Below, piece after piece: positions 1 to 11,985 of a stretch of 64,000 nucleotides of DNA. Below the pieces are notes generated by a model, which saw only the letters and a program-made list of their open reading frames with translations, was not told the origin of the DNA and made no database searches. Made by a program: the position numbers and the translations under genes. How positions within the stretch are numbered: the stretch's first letter is position 1; each line of letters begins with the position of its first letter. Source of the stretch: Archangium sp. (GTDB lineage: Bacteria > Myxococcota > Myxococcia > Myxococcales > Myxococcaceae); assembly GCA_022843845.1 (NCBI GenBank), contig JALHMW010000006.1, positions 1 to 64,000 of the forward strand, written 5' to 3'.

Positions 1-112
1 TAAGCTGCCCGTGAAGACACCCGTGAAGCCGTATGCGGGAAATCCGCACGTACGGTTTGAAAGGAGGAGAGTGGAAACGGGTCGCTGATGCGACACCGCG
101 CCACTCCTCTAC
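1..112 (+). mobile_element. 3' end of a group II intron (domains V and VI), cut by the window edge
   Basis: Bases about 25-58 match a group II intron domain V: an AGC triad (27-29), a stem around the CCGT/ACGG pairing, and a distal stem capped by GAAA. Bases about 62-112 fold as domain VI (arms near 70-74 and 101-105) and end in AC, the usual AY intron end. I therefore place the 3' splice site near 112, two bases before the ATG of the next gene. The maturase/reverse transcriptase and the 5' end lie outside the window, so it is unknown whether the intron is complete. An ATG at 88 lies inside domain VI and should not be used as a gene start. Confidence 0.8.
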
Positions 113-114
113 CA

Positions 115-699
115 ATGGAAGCGACTTCTCTCGCGCAGTCTGACCAGCTCGTGACGATGCGGCTGGGGTGGTCTGACTTCGAGCTGTTTCTGCGGATGCG
201 AGGCGAGTCACTCAGCCCCCGGATCACCTACCTGGACGGAGTTCTGGAGCTCATGTCTCCATCAAAGTCGCACGAGGGCATCAAGAGCCGCATCGGGAGG
301 CTCCTTGAGATGTGGGCTGCGCTCGAGGGCATTGCGGTGAGTCCGTTCGGCTCGACGACCCTGAAGAAGCGTCGCGGCAAGGCGGTCGCCGAACCCGACG
401 AATGCTACGTGGTCGGCCGTTCTGACATGGCGTCGGTTCCAGACATCGCGATTGAAGTGAACTGGAGCCGCTCCGGCATCGACAAGCTCGAGGTCTACGA
501 ACGGTTGGGCGTTCCAGAAGTCTGGCTGTGGGAGAACGATCGCATTGGCGTTTTTGCTCTCAAGACCAACCGCTACATGAAACGGAAGAAGAGCGCATAC
601 CTTCCGACGCTCGATCTCGAGTGGTTGGCTCGCTTCGTCGCTGATCCCGATCACACGCGGGCCGTAGCGAATCTGCTCGCGGAGTACCGCAGCAACTGA
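115..699 (+). CDS. Uma2 family endonuclease-like protein (DUF820)
   Basis: A 194-residue protein of the Uma2/DUF820 family, which has a PD-(D/E)XK nuclease-like fold; its cellular role is poorly defined. Family traits seen are the early ITYLDGVLELMSPS segment, the central AEPDE, the PDIAIEV strand, and the following YERLGVPEVWLWE that is typical of the family. I chose ATG 115 because the in-frame ATG at 88 lies inside the group II intron domain VI. The length from 115 is normal for the family, so the gene looks intact. Its ribosome binding site should lie in the 5' exon beyond the intron, outside this window. It runs tail to tail into mfd with no spacing. Confidence 0.8.
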   Translation: MEATSLAQSDQLVTMRLGWSDFELFLRMRGESLSPRITYLDGVLELMSPSKSHEGIKSRIGRLLEMWAALEGIAVSPFGSTTLKKRRGKAVAEPDECYVVGRSDMASVPDIAIEVNWSRSGIDKLEVYERLGVPEVWLWENDRIGVFALKTNRYMKRKKSAYLPTLDLEWLARFVADPDHTRAVANLLAEYRSN

Positions 700-4236
<3,537 letters not shown>

Positions 4237-4293
4237 GACGCGGTGGGGTAAGGCGCGTGCCGAGCCGCGTCAACCAGAAGGACGTGCTGTCAC

Positions 4294-6822
4294 CTACTCG
4301 CAGTACCCGGTCGTGGCGTTGCAGGCCTGCGGCGCGTCGCAGAAGTCGGCAATCGCGGTGCAGCCCGGAATACACACGCCGATGCCGCTGCTGTCGTCTT
4401 CACACACGTAGTTCGCGCGGCACGTCGACCGGCCACGCCGTGGCGCGGCGCAGGTCTCGAGGCACAGCGACACCGTCGCCCCCGAGAGGCACTTCGCTCC
4501 GGCAGGGCACGACGCCGTCTCGCAGTCGCGCGTGCAGTAGCCCTGAGGAAAGCCCGTGGCGCAGATGCCATCGGTGCCACACGTCGAGGCGTCGGTGCAC
4601 GCCGTGCCGATGACGCGCGCTTCGTCGCCGCTCAGGTTGACCTGCGGGGCCACCACGAAGTTGTTCCCCATCAGGTTGGCGCCGTCGGTGATCGTGAGCG
4701 CCTTCGGAGAGTCGGTGTTCGGCCACAAGCCGATGGGCTCCTCGTCTTCGAACTGGCCGTTGCCGTTCGCGTCTTGCGCGCCGAAGAGAAAGTACGTGCC
4801 CGTCGGCGCGACGAGGCCGTAGCTGAAGTTGTTGATGGCCTGCGCTTCGACGGCGGCGGCCACCTTCCACTCCCCGTTCACCTGGTGAATCAGCGCGACG
4901 GCCACGTTCCGGCCTGCGGCCCCACCAGCGCGTAGCTTCACCGAGATGTTGCCGTTGCCGCCGTTCGAGGTCGCCGAGATGGTCGCCGAGCCCGTCACGC
5001 TGGTGGCCAGGCCCTGCAGGTCGCCGGTGATCTGCACGGCCGCGGTGGCGCCCGGCGCGATGGTGCGCGTGCTGCCTCCCGCCACCGCCACGCGCGCGGC
5101 CTCGGTGCCCGCGACGGCGAGGGTGACGGTGAGTGGCTGACCGCCGACGTTGGTGATGGTGATGCTCTGCGAGGTGGTGGCCGGCGTGAAGAAGAGGTCG
5201 GTCGCGCTCAGCGCCAGTCGCGCAGGGCCCATCGGCTGGGTGCCCGACGCGCGCAGGAGCGCCGCGTGCACGTTGACGAGCCCGGCGCCGCAGCCCTCAT
5301 TGCAGCGACTGGCCTGGTTCGCGGTCTCGGTGAGAATCTGCCGCGCCTGCGCGAACGTGAGCGATGCGTTGCGGGCCTTCATGAGCGAGATGATGCCGGC
5401 GACGTGCGGGGTCGCCATCGAGGTGCCCTGCTCGAAGCTGTAGCTGGGCATGCCGGTCGCGTCGTTCTTCACCGTTGAGAGCACGCCGTCGGGGTTGCCG
5501 TCGCCGTTGGCGTCCTCTGACACCTCACCGCCCGGGGCCATCACGTCGATGCGCTGCCCGAAGTTCGAGTAGCTCGCCCGGGTGCCGTTGAAGCGGGTGG
5601 CGCCGATGCACAAGACGCCTGACTGGTTGCAGGGCGTGAAGCGCGAGGCGTCGATGTTGTCGTTGCCGGCGGCGACCACCACGATGGCGTTGCGCGTGTT
5701 CGCGGTGTCGATGGCGTCCTGGTAGGTCTGCACCGGCTCGCCCTCGCCGCCGAGGCTCAGGCTGATGACCTGCGCCGGGTTCGCGTTCGCTGCCATGCCT
5801 GGCACCGTGGCTCCCGCCGCCCAGGTGATGCCGGCGGCGATGTCGAGGTCGGTGCCACCGCCTTTGCCCAGCACCCGCACGGGCACGATGCGGGCGTTCC
5901 AGTTCACGCCTGCGATGCCAGCGCCGTTGTCGGTGACCGCGCCGATGGTGCCGGCGCAGTGCGCCCCGTGCCAGCTCGACGCGCCGTTGGGCAGATCGCG
6001 GCCCGGGTCGGTCGCGTCCGAGTCACGGCCATCGCCGTCCTGGGCGCGATCGGCGTCAGAGATGAAGTCGGCGCCCTGCGCGACGCGCGGCGTGAGGTCG
6101 GGGTGCTGGATGATGCCGGTGTCGATGACGGCGACGGTGACGCTGGCCGTCGAGCCCTTCTCGAGCTCCCAGGCGGCCGGCATGTTGATCGGCGCGAGGT
6201 GCCACATGGCCGAGTACAGGCTGTCGTTCGGCACGGCGAGCGGGTGTCGAATGCGGTTGAGCTCCGCCCACTTCACGCCGGGCACCCGCGCGAGCTGCTG
6301 CACGAGCTCGACCGTCTCACCGTCGGAGAGCGCCCGGCCGTCGTCGCGACGGAAGCGCACGAGGTGCATGAACTCCGAGCCGAAGCCGCCGTGTGCCGTC
6401 TTGAACCCCGGCAGCGTCACGCGTCGGAGCACGTCGGCGACCTTCTCCTTCTCGAGCATGCGAACGATGACCTCGCCGGTGACGAAGCGCGGGCGCTCGT
6501 GCGCGCCGAGCAGGCGGCCGCTCGTGGAATAGGGGAGCGGCGCGATGACGGCGCGCTCGACGGCGCGCGGGGCATTCGACGGCACCCGGAGGCGCGTACG
6601 GCCCTCGTTGACCTGTGACAGCACGGTGCGCTTGAGCGTGGCGTCGACCACGCCGCGCGGCGCCTGCACCGAGTCAGCCCCTCGAAACGGGGTGACCGTG
6701 CCGCTCACACGCCCTTGCGGTCCGGTGATCGTTCCGCCGTCAGCCTCCTCGAAGAACTCATCGCAGGCACAGCCGGGAATGAACGGAGTCAGGACGAGCA
6801 GGCCAAGGAGCGATCGACGCAC
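4294..6822 (-). CDS. Secreted subtilisin-like serine peptidase (S8), lipoprotein
   Basis: An 842-residue peptidase with a lipoprotein-type signal peptide (MRRSLLGLLVLTPFIPGCAC). A propeptide-like region follows, then an S8 domain with the full Asp-His-Ser triad: D234 in VAVIDTG, H288 in WHGAHCAGTI and S468 in GTSMATPHVAG. After the catalytic domain come a beta-sandwich-like region and a cysteine-rich tail of about 90 residues with repeated C-x(n)-C spacing, a style common in myxobacterial surface proteins. It probably acts at the cell surface in protein degradation or predation; that role is inferred from family and context. Confidence 0.93.
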   Translation of the reverse strand: MRRSLLGLLVLTPFIPGCACDEFFEEADGGTITGPQGRVSGTVTPFRGADSVQAPRGVVDATLKRTVLSQVNEGRTRLRVPSNAPRAVERAVIAPLPYSTSGRLLGAHERPRFVTGEVIVRMLEKEKVADVLRRVTLPGFKTAHGGFGSEFMHLVRFRRDDGRALSDGETVELVQQLARVPGVKWAELNRIRHPLAVPNDSLYSAMWHLAPINMPAAWELEKGSTASVTVAVIDTGIIQHPDLTPRVAQGADFISDADRAQDGDGRDSDATDPGRDLPNGASSWHGAHCAGTIGAVTDNGAGIAGVNWNARIVPVRVLGKGGGTDLDIAAGITWAAGATVPGMAANANPAQVISLSLGGEGEPVQTYQDAIDTANTRNAIVVVAAGNDNIDASRFTPCNQSGVLCIGATRFNGTRASYSNFGQRIDVMAPGGEVSEDANGDGNPDGVLSTVKNDATGMPSYSFEQGTSMATPHVAGIISLMKARNASLTFAQARQILTETANQASRCNEGCGAGLVNVHAALLRASGTQPMGPARLALSATDLFFTPATTSQSITITNVGGQPLTVTLAVAGTEAARVAVAGGSTRTIAPGATAAVQITGDLQGLATSVTGSATISATSNGGNGNISVKLRAGGAAGRNVAVALIHQVNGEWKVAAAVEAQAINNFSYGLVAPTGTYFLFGAQDANGNGQFEDEEPIGLWPNTDSPKALTITDGANLMGNNFVVAPQVNLSGDEARVIGTACTDASTCGTDGICATGFPQGYCTRDCETASCPAGAKCLSGATVSLCLETCAAPRRGRSTCRANYVCEDDSSGIGVCIPGCTAIADFCDAPQACNATTGYCE

Positions 6823-6849
6823 GGGGGACCTCGGGGAAGGGGAGGAGCG

Positions 6850-7197
6850 TTACTTCGAGCAGGCGTCGACTTCTTTCATCGTCTTCGCCTTCAGCAGGCA
6901 CTGCTCGGTCTTCTTGTCGTAGCGCGAAGGGCAATCACGCTTGAGCTCGGCGAGCTTGGGGTCGGCGAGGGCTTCGCGACGGGCCAGCTTCTCGGTCACC
7001 TCGCGCTCCTTCGGCGTCATCTTCTTCACCTCGGGGTCCTCGGCGAGCGACTGATCGACCGAGAGCAGCACCACGTGGTCCATCAGGGCGTTGCAGGCGC
7101 TCGCGCTGACCGCGGGCGTGCCGCCATCTCTGGCGTCTTTGGTTTGAGCGGAGGCAACCGAACAGATCCCAAGTGCCAACAGCAGAGTCGGGCGCAT
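6850..7197 (-). CDS. Small secreted protein, unknown function
   Basis: A 115-residue protein with a clear signal peptide (MRPTLLLALGICSVASAQ) and a charged, helix-prone mature part with three cysteines, including CPSRYDKKTEQCLLKAKT. I do not recognise a family. It lies 27 bases upstream of the subtilase and 27 bases downstream of the next gene, all on the minus strand, so it probably belongs to the same transcription unit. Periplasmic or extracellular location is inferred from the signal peptide. The cysteines could form a disulfide, and the charged helix could bind another exported protein, but neither is shown. Confidence 0.65.
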   Translation of the reverse strand: MRPTLLLALGICSVASAQTKDARDGGTPAVSASACNALMDHVVLLSVDQSLAEDPEVKKMTPKEREVTEKLARREALADPKLAELKRDCPSRYDKKTEQCLLKAKTMKEVDACSK

Positions 7198-7224
7198 GGG
7201 TACCGTTATCCCTCAGCGGCGGCG

Positions 7225-7890
7225 TCACTCCAACAGGTACGCGACGACGGCGGCCACGGCAGCTCCAGCGGCGAGCGCATAGGCCACGTTGGCACCCGTC
7301 GCGTTGGCCCGCGCGGCGCCGGCCTTCTCTCCGAAGAGCTGGTCGGTGCGCGCCTCGTTCGCCTGAATCGACAGGTTGCGCGCGTTCACGCCGAGCCCGA
7401 CCCCGATGGCCAGCGCGACCCCGGCGCCGATGCCGAGCGCGGTCGGAGCTGGGTGCTTCTCGAAGACGCCCGGCTCGGTGGGAAAGGTCTTCGGCGCGGC
7501 CGGCTCGAGCTTCGGTTTTTTCGGCGCATCAGGCGGGAAGTCGTCTTCGGGGAACGGCTCGGGCTGTGCCTGCAGCGAGCGCTTCACCTTGAGGAACAGG
7601 TCGACGGCCTTCGGGCTGGAGTAGGGCGGCAGGTCGGCCGTCTCGTCGATTCGCAGCGCGGTGCGGAAGTGCTCGACGGCCGTCTTCTGCTTGCCGAGGT
7701 TGAACTGGCAGAGGCCCGAGTAGACCTCGATGTCGCGCAGCTCGTCCTTCGTCGACTGCCATTGGCTGGTGGCCTGCTCGAGACGCGCGACACACTTCTC
7801 GAAGTCGAGGCCTTCGTAGAGCTCCTTCGCCTGGGAGAGGAAGGGGTTGGGCTGGGCGCCCAGCACCAGCGAGAGGACGAGCGCCGTCAT
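7225..7890 (-). CDS. TPR-like exported protein with C-terminal membrane helices
   Basis: A 221-residue protein. The first 17 or so residues form a signal peptide or anchor (MTALVLSLVLGAQ). A TPR-like helical region follows (residues about 18-110, with ...YSGLCQFNLGKQKTAVEHF...), then a Pro/Lys-rich linker and two C-terminal hydrophobic segments (GIGAGVALAIGVGLGV and a final Ala-rich helix). I chose ATG 7890 because it overlaps the stop of the upstream lipoprotein gene in an ATGA arrangement, and longer forms begin with a low-complexity Arg-rich stretch. It is probably an envelope protein acting with that lipoprotein. Function is unknown. Confidence 0.7.
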   Translation of the reverse strand: MTALVLSLVLGAQPNPFLSQAKELYEGLDFEKCVARLEQATSQWQSTKDELRDIEVYSGLCQFNLGKQKTAVEHFRTALRIDETADLPPYSSPKAVDLFLKVKRSLQAQPEPFPEDDFPPDAPKKPKLEPAAPKTFPTEPGVFEKHPAPTALGIGAGVALAIGVGLGVNARNLSIQANEARTDQLFGEKAGAARANATGANVAYALAAGAAVAAVVAYLLE

Positions 7891-8807
7891 GGAACGTCTC
7901 CCAGCACGGCGTCGGCGTCTTCGGCGAGCTGCCAGCTGTTCACCGTCACCGAGAATGGCCCACCGTCGACGCCGTCGAGGCGCATCAGGCCGAGCCGGAA
8001 TCGATCGGGCGGCGCCATCACCGTCGTGGAGGGCAGGGCGACCTCTCCGAGCTGCTGGCCGTTGAGCCACACCGTGCGGCTCGCCCCGCGCCGCCAGCGA
8101 ACTTCGAACAGGTAGTCACCACGCTGCCAGCCGCCGTCGATGGCGTACCGGGTGGACACGGCGTTGTCGGCCACCGTCATCGGCATGCTGCTGACGACCA
8201 GCTCGTTGGAGGGCGAGATGGCGAGCTGCAGATGCACGCGGTCGGGCTGAGCGCCGAGCTCGGCGAAGGGCGCGTTGCCGGCGAGCCTGGGTGTCCCTCC
8301 GAGCGTGAGCCGGCCGCGCACCCGGCCCTCGAGGCGCGTGGGCAGGCGCTGCGTCGACAGCATGTTCGCGCTCGCGGTGTCTTCGTTGTCCCGCGACGAC
8401 ATCACCGAGGCCACGACGAGGTTTCCACGAGACGGATCGATGGTGGCGGTGCAGCCCGTGTCCTGGGTGACGTCGGTGAAGCCGTGCAGCCGCTGCTGCC
8501 AGAGGGGTTGTGGGCCTGCATCGATGGGCCCGGCGTCGATTGGCCCTGCGTCGACCGCAGTGCCGCCGGCGGTCGTTCCTCCGCCCGTTGCGCTGCCGCC
8601 GCCCGCGCCACCACCCGTGCTCGCGTCGGGCCTTCCTGCGTCGAGCTCGTCGTCGGCGAAGCAGGCCCCCGCGATGCACCGGCGCGGCTCACGACACGGC
8701 GAGGCTTCGTCGCAAGCGCGGCCGGGACGATCGTCGAGATCGACGAAGCAGCCGGTGAGGAGCGCTCCCACTGCGCACCAGCCGAGGCGGGTCGAGACAG
8801 AGGCCAC
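7887..8807 (-). CDS. Lipoprotein with Cys-rich N-terminus and lectin-like C-terminal region
   Basis: A 306-residue protein with a lipobox (GALLTGCF), a short cysteine-rich segment (CDEASPCREPRRCIAGACF), a Gly/Thr/Asp linker with repeated DAGPI units, and a globular C-terminal region of about 190 residues. The globular region looks beta-rich, with RLEGRVRGRLTLG, DYLFEVRWRRG and WLNGQQLGEV, and resembles concanavalin-type laminin-G folds. The fold call is inference. It is the first gene of the leftward unit and is translationally coupled to the TPR-like gene by a 4-base overlap. Surface exposure is likely. Confidence 0.7.
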   Translation of the reverse strand: MASVSTRLGWCAVGALLTGCFVDLDDRPGRACDEASPCREPRRCIAGACFADDELDAGRPDASTGGGAGGGSATGGGTTAGGTAVDAGPIDAGPIDAGPQPLWQQRLHGFTDVTQDTGCTATIDPSRGNLVVASVMSSRDNEDTASANMLSTQRLPTRLEGRVRGRLTLGGTPRLAGNAPFAELGAQPDRVHLQLAISPSNELVVSSMPMTVADNAVSTRYAIDGGWQRGDYLFEVRWRRGASRTVWLNGQQLGEVALPSTTVMAPPDRFRLGLMRLDGVDGGPFSVTVNSWQLAEDADAVLGDVP

Positions 8808-9020
8808 TGCGCCCTCGTACCACCCGAGCGGCGAGGTGGGTACTCGTGAGCACGGCGCGGTCGGCTGGCCTGCTTGAGAGCCTCCTGTCCGTTATGGCGG
8901 CGGTGGCGCTCCGCGTGGTTAAGAAGGGTGCCAGTCGTTCGACTCTGGCTAAGGCATCCGTTTCGAATTCCAATTAAACGAACACTTGTCTGCTATAGCG
9001 GATAGTGCGAGAAGGGCGCC
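8808..9020. promoter_or_regulatory. Divergent intergenic region between the lipoprotein and rhodanese units
   Basis: This 213-base spacer separates divergently transcribed genes and is clearly more AT-rich near 8960-9000 than the coding DNA on either side. A GCTATAG box at 8992-8998 is a candidate -10 element for the rightward GTG start at 9021, which is preceded by a purine-rich GAGAAGGG. No convincing -35 element is visible. I see no gene in this spacer. Confidence 0.35.
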
Positions 9021-10322
9021 GTGAGCCCTCGTTCCTTCATGGTCGGTGTCGTTGCGGCTGGAGCCCTCGGGTGCGCGGCGGGTGGTCCTGACGCTCCCGC
9101 GCCGGCGGTTCGACAGGTCGCGACGCCCGCCACGCTGGCCGTGCGTTCGGCCGATGACTTCCGTGACAATCGCGCGGGGCTGGTGACGCGCGAGACCGTC
9201 GAGCGCTGGTTCGCCGATTGGGCCGCCAACCGCCCTGCAGGCATCGAGGGCGAGCTGGTGGTGCTCCAGCCTGACGAGGCGCCGGGGCTCTTGAAGTACC
9301 TCTCTTCGCCTGCGGGCGTTCGGGCCTACCACGCAGGCGATCTGCCGATGCTGCTGCAGCAGCGGAACAACGGCGTCGTGGCCGTCGGTCGGGTCCCCGC
9401 CAATGGCGTGCGCGCGGACAGCTATCTGCGGCGGTACGGCATTCGGGCCGATCGCGATCTGGTGCTGCTGGTCGCCGGGAGCTCGTCGGTGGCGTCGATG
9501 AGCGAGCTGGCCCGCGCGTGGCTGACGCTGCGGTACTGGGGCCTCGAGCACCGCTCGCTCGCGATCCTCGATGGCTCGGTGGCCGACCTGCCGCAGTCGT
9601 TGCGCGTCGAGACCTCACCGCCGCCGCCCATCGCCAACGACGACGTGCGCGTCCCCGGGCTGCTGCGAAACCACTTCGCGGTGGTGGCGGCCCTCGGCGA
9701 CGTGCGCACGGCGGCCATCGAGAAGGCGCCGCTGTTCGACGCGCGCACCCTCGAGGAGTTCGACGGCGCCTCGACCGGGCCCAGCGCGTTCGACGACACG
9801 TGCCTCGCGGGCGCGCCGAACTGTACGGCCACGTTCAGTGGACGAATCGGCGGCGCCACCCACTTCCCGCTGTCGCTGGTGTTCGACGAAGCCACTGGCC
9901 GGTTTCGAACGTTGGCAGACCTCGACACGGCGGCGCAGCGATTCGCCGGAGCACCGACCCCCATCCTCTACGACCGTGACGGCACCCGGAGCGCGCTGGT
10001 GACGTTCGCGCTCCTCGGCGTCTCTGGAACGCCTGCGCGGTGGTACGCCGCGTCGTTCCTCGAGTGGGGCGCGCTCAACGCGACCCACCCCGTCAGCGGG
10101 CTGCAGAACCTGCCCGTGTCGAGCCCGTGGAGGACCGATGCGCCTGCGCTGACCTCGGCGCTCGGCGGGTGGGCCTCGACGGAGCAGGGCATTCGCCCCC
10201 TGGTGTTCGACCCCGCCGCGCCGTCGGCCGACCGCGTGCTGCACGACGATCTCGCCTACCTCGAAGCCCCAGCAGCGCTCCCGGCCCCCGGCATCGGCGA
10301 GAGCAGCTGTCTTCGCGACTGA
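9021..10322 (+). CDS. Rhodanese-like lipoprotein with the active-site cysteine replaced
   Basis: A 433-residue protein with a signal peptide and lipobox-like GALGCAAG. It has the layout of a tandem rhodanese (sulfurtransferase): an N-terminal domain with LRRYGIRADRDLVLLVAG, and a C-terminal domain with LFDARTLEEF and an active-site loop. The canonical loop is C-R-x-G-x-R-S; here residues 318-324 read D-R-D-G-T-R-S, so the catalytic cysteine is Asp318. Sulfur transfer should therefore be lost, and a binding or regulatory role is more likely. Its paralogue lies 51 bases downstream and keeps a cysteine. GTG start with upstream GAGAAGGG. Confidence 0.75.
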   Translation: MSPRSFMVGVVAAGALGCAAGGPDAPAPAVRQVATPATLAVRSADDFRDNRAGLVTRETVERWFADWAANRPAGIEGELVVLQPDEAPGLLKYLSSPAGVRAYHAGDLPMLLQQRNNGVVAVGRVPANGVRADSYLRRYGIRADRDLVLLVAGSSSVASMSELARAWLTLRYWGLEHRSLAILDGSVADLPQSLRVETSPPPPIANDDVRVPGLLRNHFAVVAALGDVRTAAIEKAPLFDARTLEEFDGASTGPSAFDDTCLAGAPNCTATFSGRIGGATHFPLSLVFDEATGRFRTLADLDTAAQRFAGAPTPILYDRDGTRSALVTFALLGVSGTPARWYAASFLEWGALNATHPVSGLQNLPVSSPWRTDAPALTSALGGWASTEQGIRPLVFDPAAPSADRVLHDDLAYLEAPAALPAPGIGESSCLRD

Positions 10323-10373
10323 CGTTCACCCCAACCACCGCAGCACCTTTCACCCGAAGCCTGAAGGACAGCC

Positions 10374-11915
10374 ATGTCACGCCCAGTCACTCGTCATCTT
10401 CTTCTCCAGCTGTTGGTCTCTGCGGTCCTCCTGGCCAGCGCCGCGTGCACGCCGCCGGGAGCCGACCCGAACACCGACGCTGGCTCGAGCCCTTCGCTGC
10501 CACCCGTCTCGTCGGTGCAGTCCCTCGCCAACGCGTCCGCCGCTGACTACGCCCACAACCGCTGGGGCCTCATCGAGGCGTCGACGCTTCAGGCGTTCGC
10601 GAGCAACTGGGCCACTGTCGACTCTGCCGCATCCAACGCGTCGGCCAACGGCCGCCCCGCCCATCTCGCCGCCGACGCGAGGCTGGTGGTGCTGCAGCTG
10701 AACAAGGCCGGCCGGGCGCCCGGTGAAGACTACGTGCCCTCGGCGCCGGCGTCGAACGTCTACGTCTACGAACTCGACGCGTTTCGCTTCAATGAGACGC
10801 GCGACACGGGCCTCATCTCGAACTCGGTGCGCTACCAGGCCAGCGGCCCGACGACCGACGCCTTCCTCGCGCGTTACGGCATCGACCTCTCGCGCGATCT
10901 CGTGGTGTTCGCCGCGGGCGAGAACACGCCGACCAACAGTGGCTTCATTCAGGACCTCGCCCGAGCCGTGTACTGGCTGCAGTACTGGGGCGCCGAGCCC
11001 AAGCACCTGGCCATCGTCAACGGCACGCTCAAGCAGAACTACACCGGCGCCCTGCGCAGCGCGAAGACGGCCGACGGCTCGGTCTCGAATGGTGGGTTCT
11101 CGGTGAAGCAGCTGCGCGTCGACAGCACGGTGCTGACGCTCTCGCTCGAGGAATTCCAGGCCATCGTCGACCAGAAGCTGGCGGCCGACGGCGTCGTCAA
11201 CGGCTTCGACAAGCAGTTCATCATCGACGCCCGGCCCACGCCGCAGTTCAACCGCACCGCGCCCAACGCCGCCTTCGTCACCACGCACCCCGGCCAGTTC
11301 ATCACCACCGCGTGGAACTCGACGGGCGCTCCGAGCCCCGACGCCGTCGGCCAGGCCAAGAACTACGTCTTGTACGAGGGCCACGTGAAGGGCGCCGTCA
11401 GCTTCCCGTGGGCCAACCTCACCGTCGACGTCGGCGGCAACAACTGGAAGTACAAGTCGAAGGCCGAGATCGAGGCGCTCTTCACGGCGGCGGGCTACTC
11501 GCCGGGTGACGCGGCCTCGAAGGTCGTCGTCTCGCAGTGCCGCACCAACTTCGAGGTGCAGGTCAACGGCTTCGCGTCGCGCATCATCCTCGGGTACCCG
11601 ACGGTGCACTTCGATGGCTCGCTCATCGAGTACTTCTCGCTCGTCTCGAACCACCCCAACGCCGAGCTGAACCTCGCGCCGACCGACCCGGCCTACAAGT
11701 TCCGCACGGACATCGCGACGCGCAGCCAGCGGTACCTGCCGAGCGCGAACCCCGAGAGCCCGACGACGACGGCCGACGACACCGGCGTCACGGCCTACAA
11801 CGTGCCCACTGGCACGGGGCCGAGCGACCGCAAGGTGGGCCAGGCGGTGGTGAACAAGAACGCCACCACCACGCGCAAGGCGCTGGACGAAGACCGCGAA
11901 TACAAGCGGCAGTGA
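10374..11915 (+). CDS. Rhodanese-like sulfurtransferase lipoprotein
   Basis: A 513-residue paralogue of the preceding gene, with a lipoprotein signal (LLASAACTPP) and the same two-domain layout: FLARYGIDLSRDLVVFAAG in the first domain and FIIDARPTPQF in the second. Cys389 in SQCRTNFEVQ sits where the rhodanese active cysteine is expected, but the rest of the loop departs from C-R-x-G-x-R. The protein also has a longer insert before the loop and a tail of about 90 residues. It may move sulfane sulfur outside the cytoplasm, or bind a partner together with its cysteine-less neighbour. The envelope location comes from the signal; the activity is inferred. Confidence 0.75.
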   Translation: MSRPVTRHLLLQLLVSAVLLASAACTPPGADPNTDAGSSPSLPPVSSVQSLANASAADYAHNRWGLIEASTLQAFASNWATVDSAASNASANGRPAHLAADARLVVLQLNKAGRAPGEDYVPSAPASNVYVYELDAFRFNETRDTGLISNSVRYQASGPTTDAFLARYGIDLSRDLVVFAAGENTPTNSGFIQDLARAVYWLQYWGAEPKHLAIVNGTLKQNYTGALRSAKTADGSVSNGGFSVKQLRVDSTVLTLSLEEFQAIVDQKLAADGVVNGFDKQFIIDARPTPQFNRTAPNAAFVTTHPGQFITTAWNSTGAPSPDAVGQAKNYVLYEGHVKGAVSFPWANLTVDVGGNNWKYKSKAEIEALFTAAGYSPGDAASKVVVSQCRTNFEVQVNGFASRIILGYPTVHFDGSLIEYFSLVSNHPNAELNLAPTDPAYKFRTDIATRSQRYLPSANPESPTTTADDTGVTAYNVPTGTGPSDRKVGQAVVNKNATTTRKALDEDREYKRQ

Positions 11916-11985
11916 CGATGCGCGTCGACAGCTCTGGCCGGGGACTCGCTGGTGATCGCCAGCCCCCGCGCTAGAACCCGATTCC

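Noticed and set aside
88-117. Upstream ATG for the Uma2 gene at 88
   Set aside because: It lies in group II intron domain VI, and the extra peptide MRHRATPLP is intron-derived. ATG 115 gives the family-normal length.
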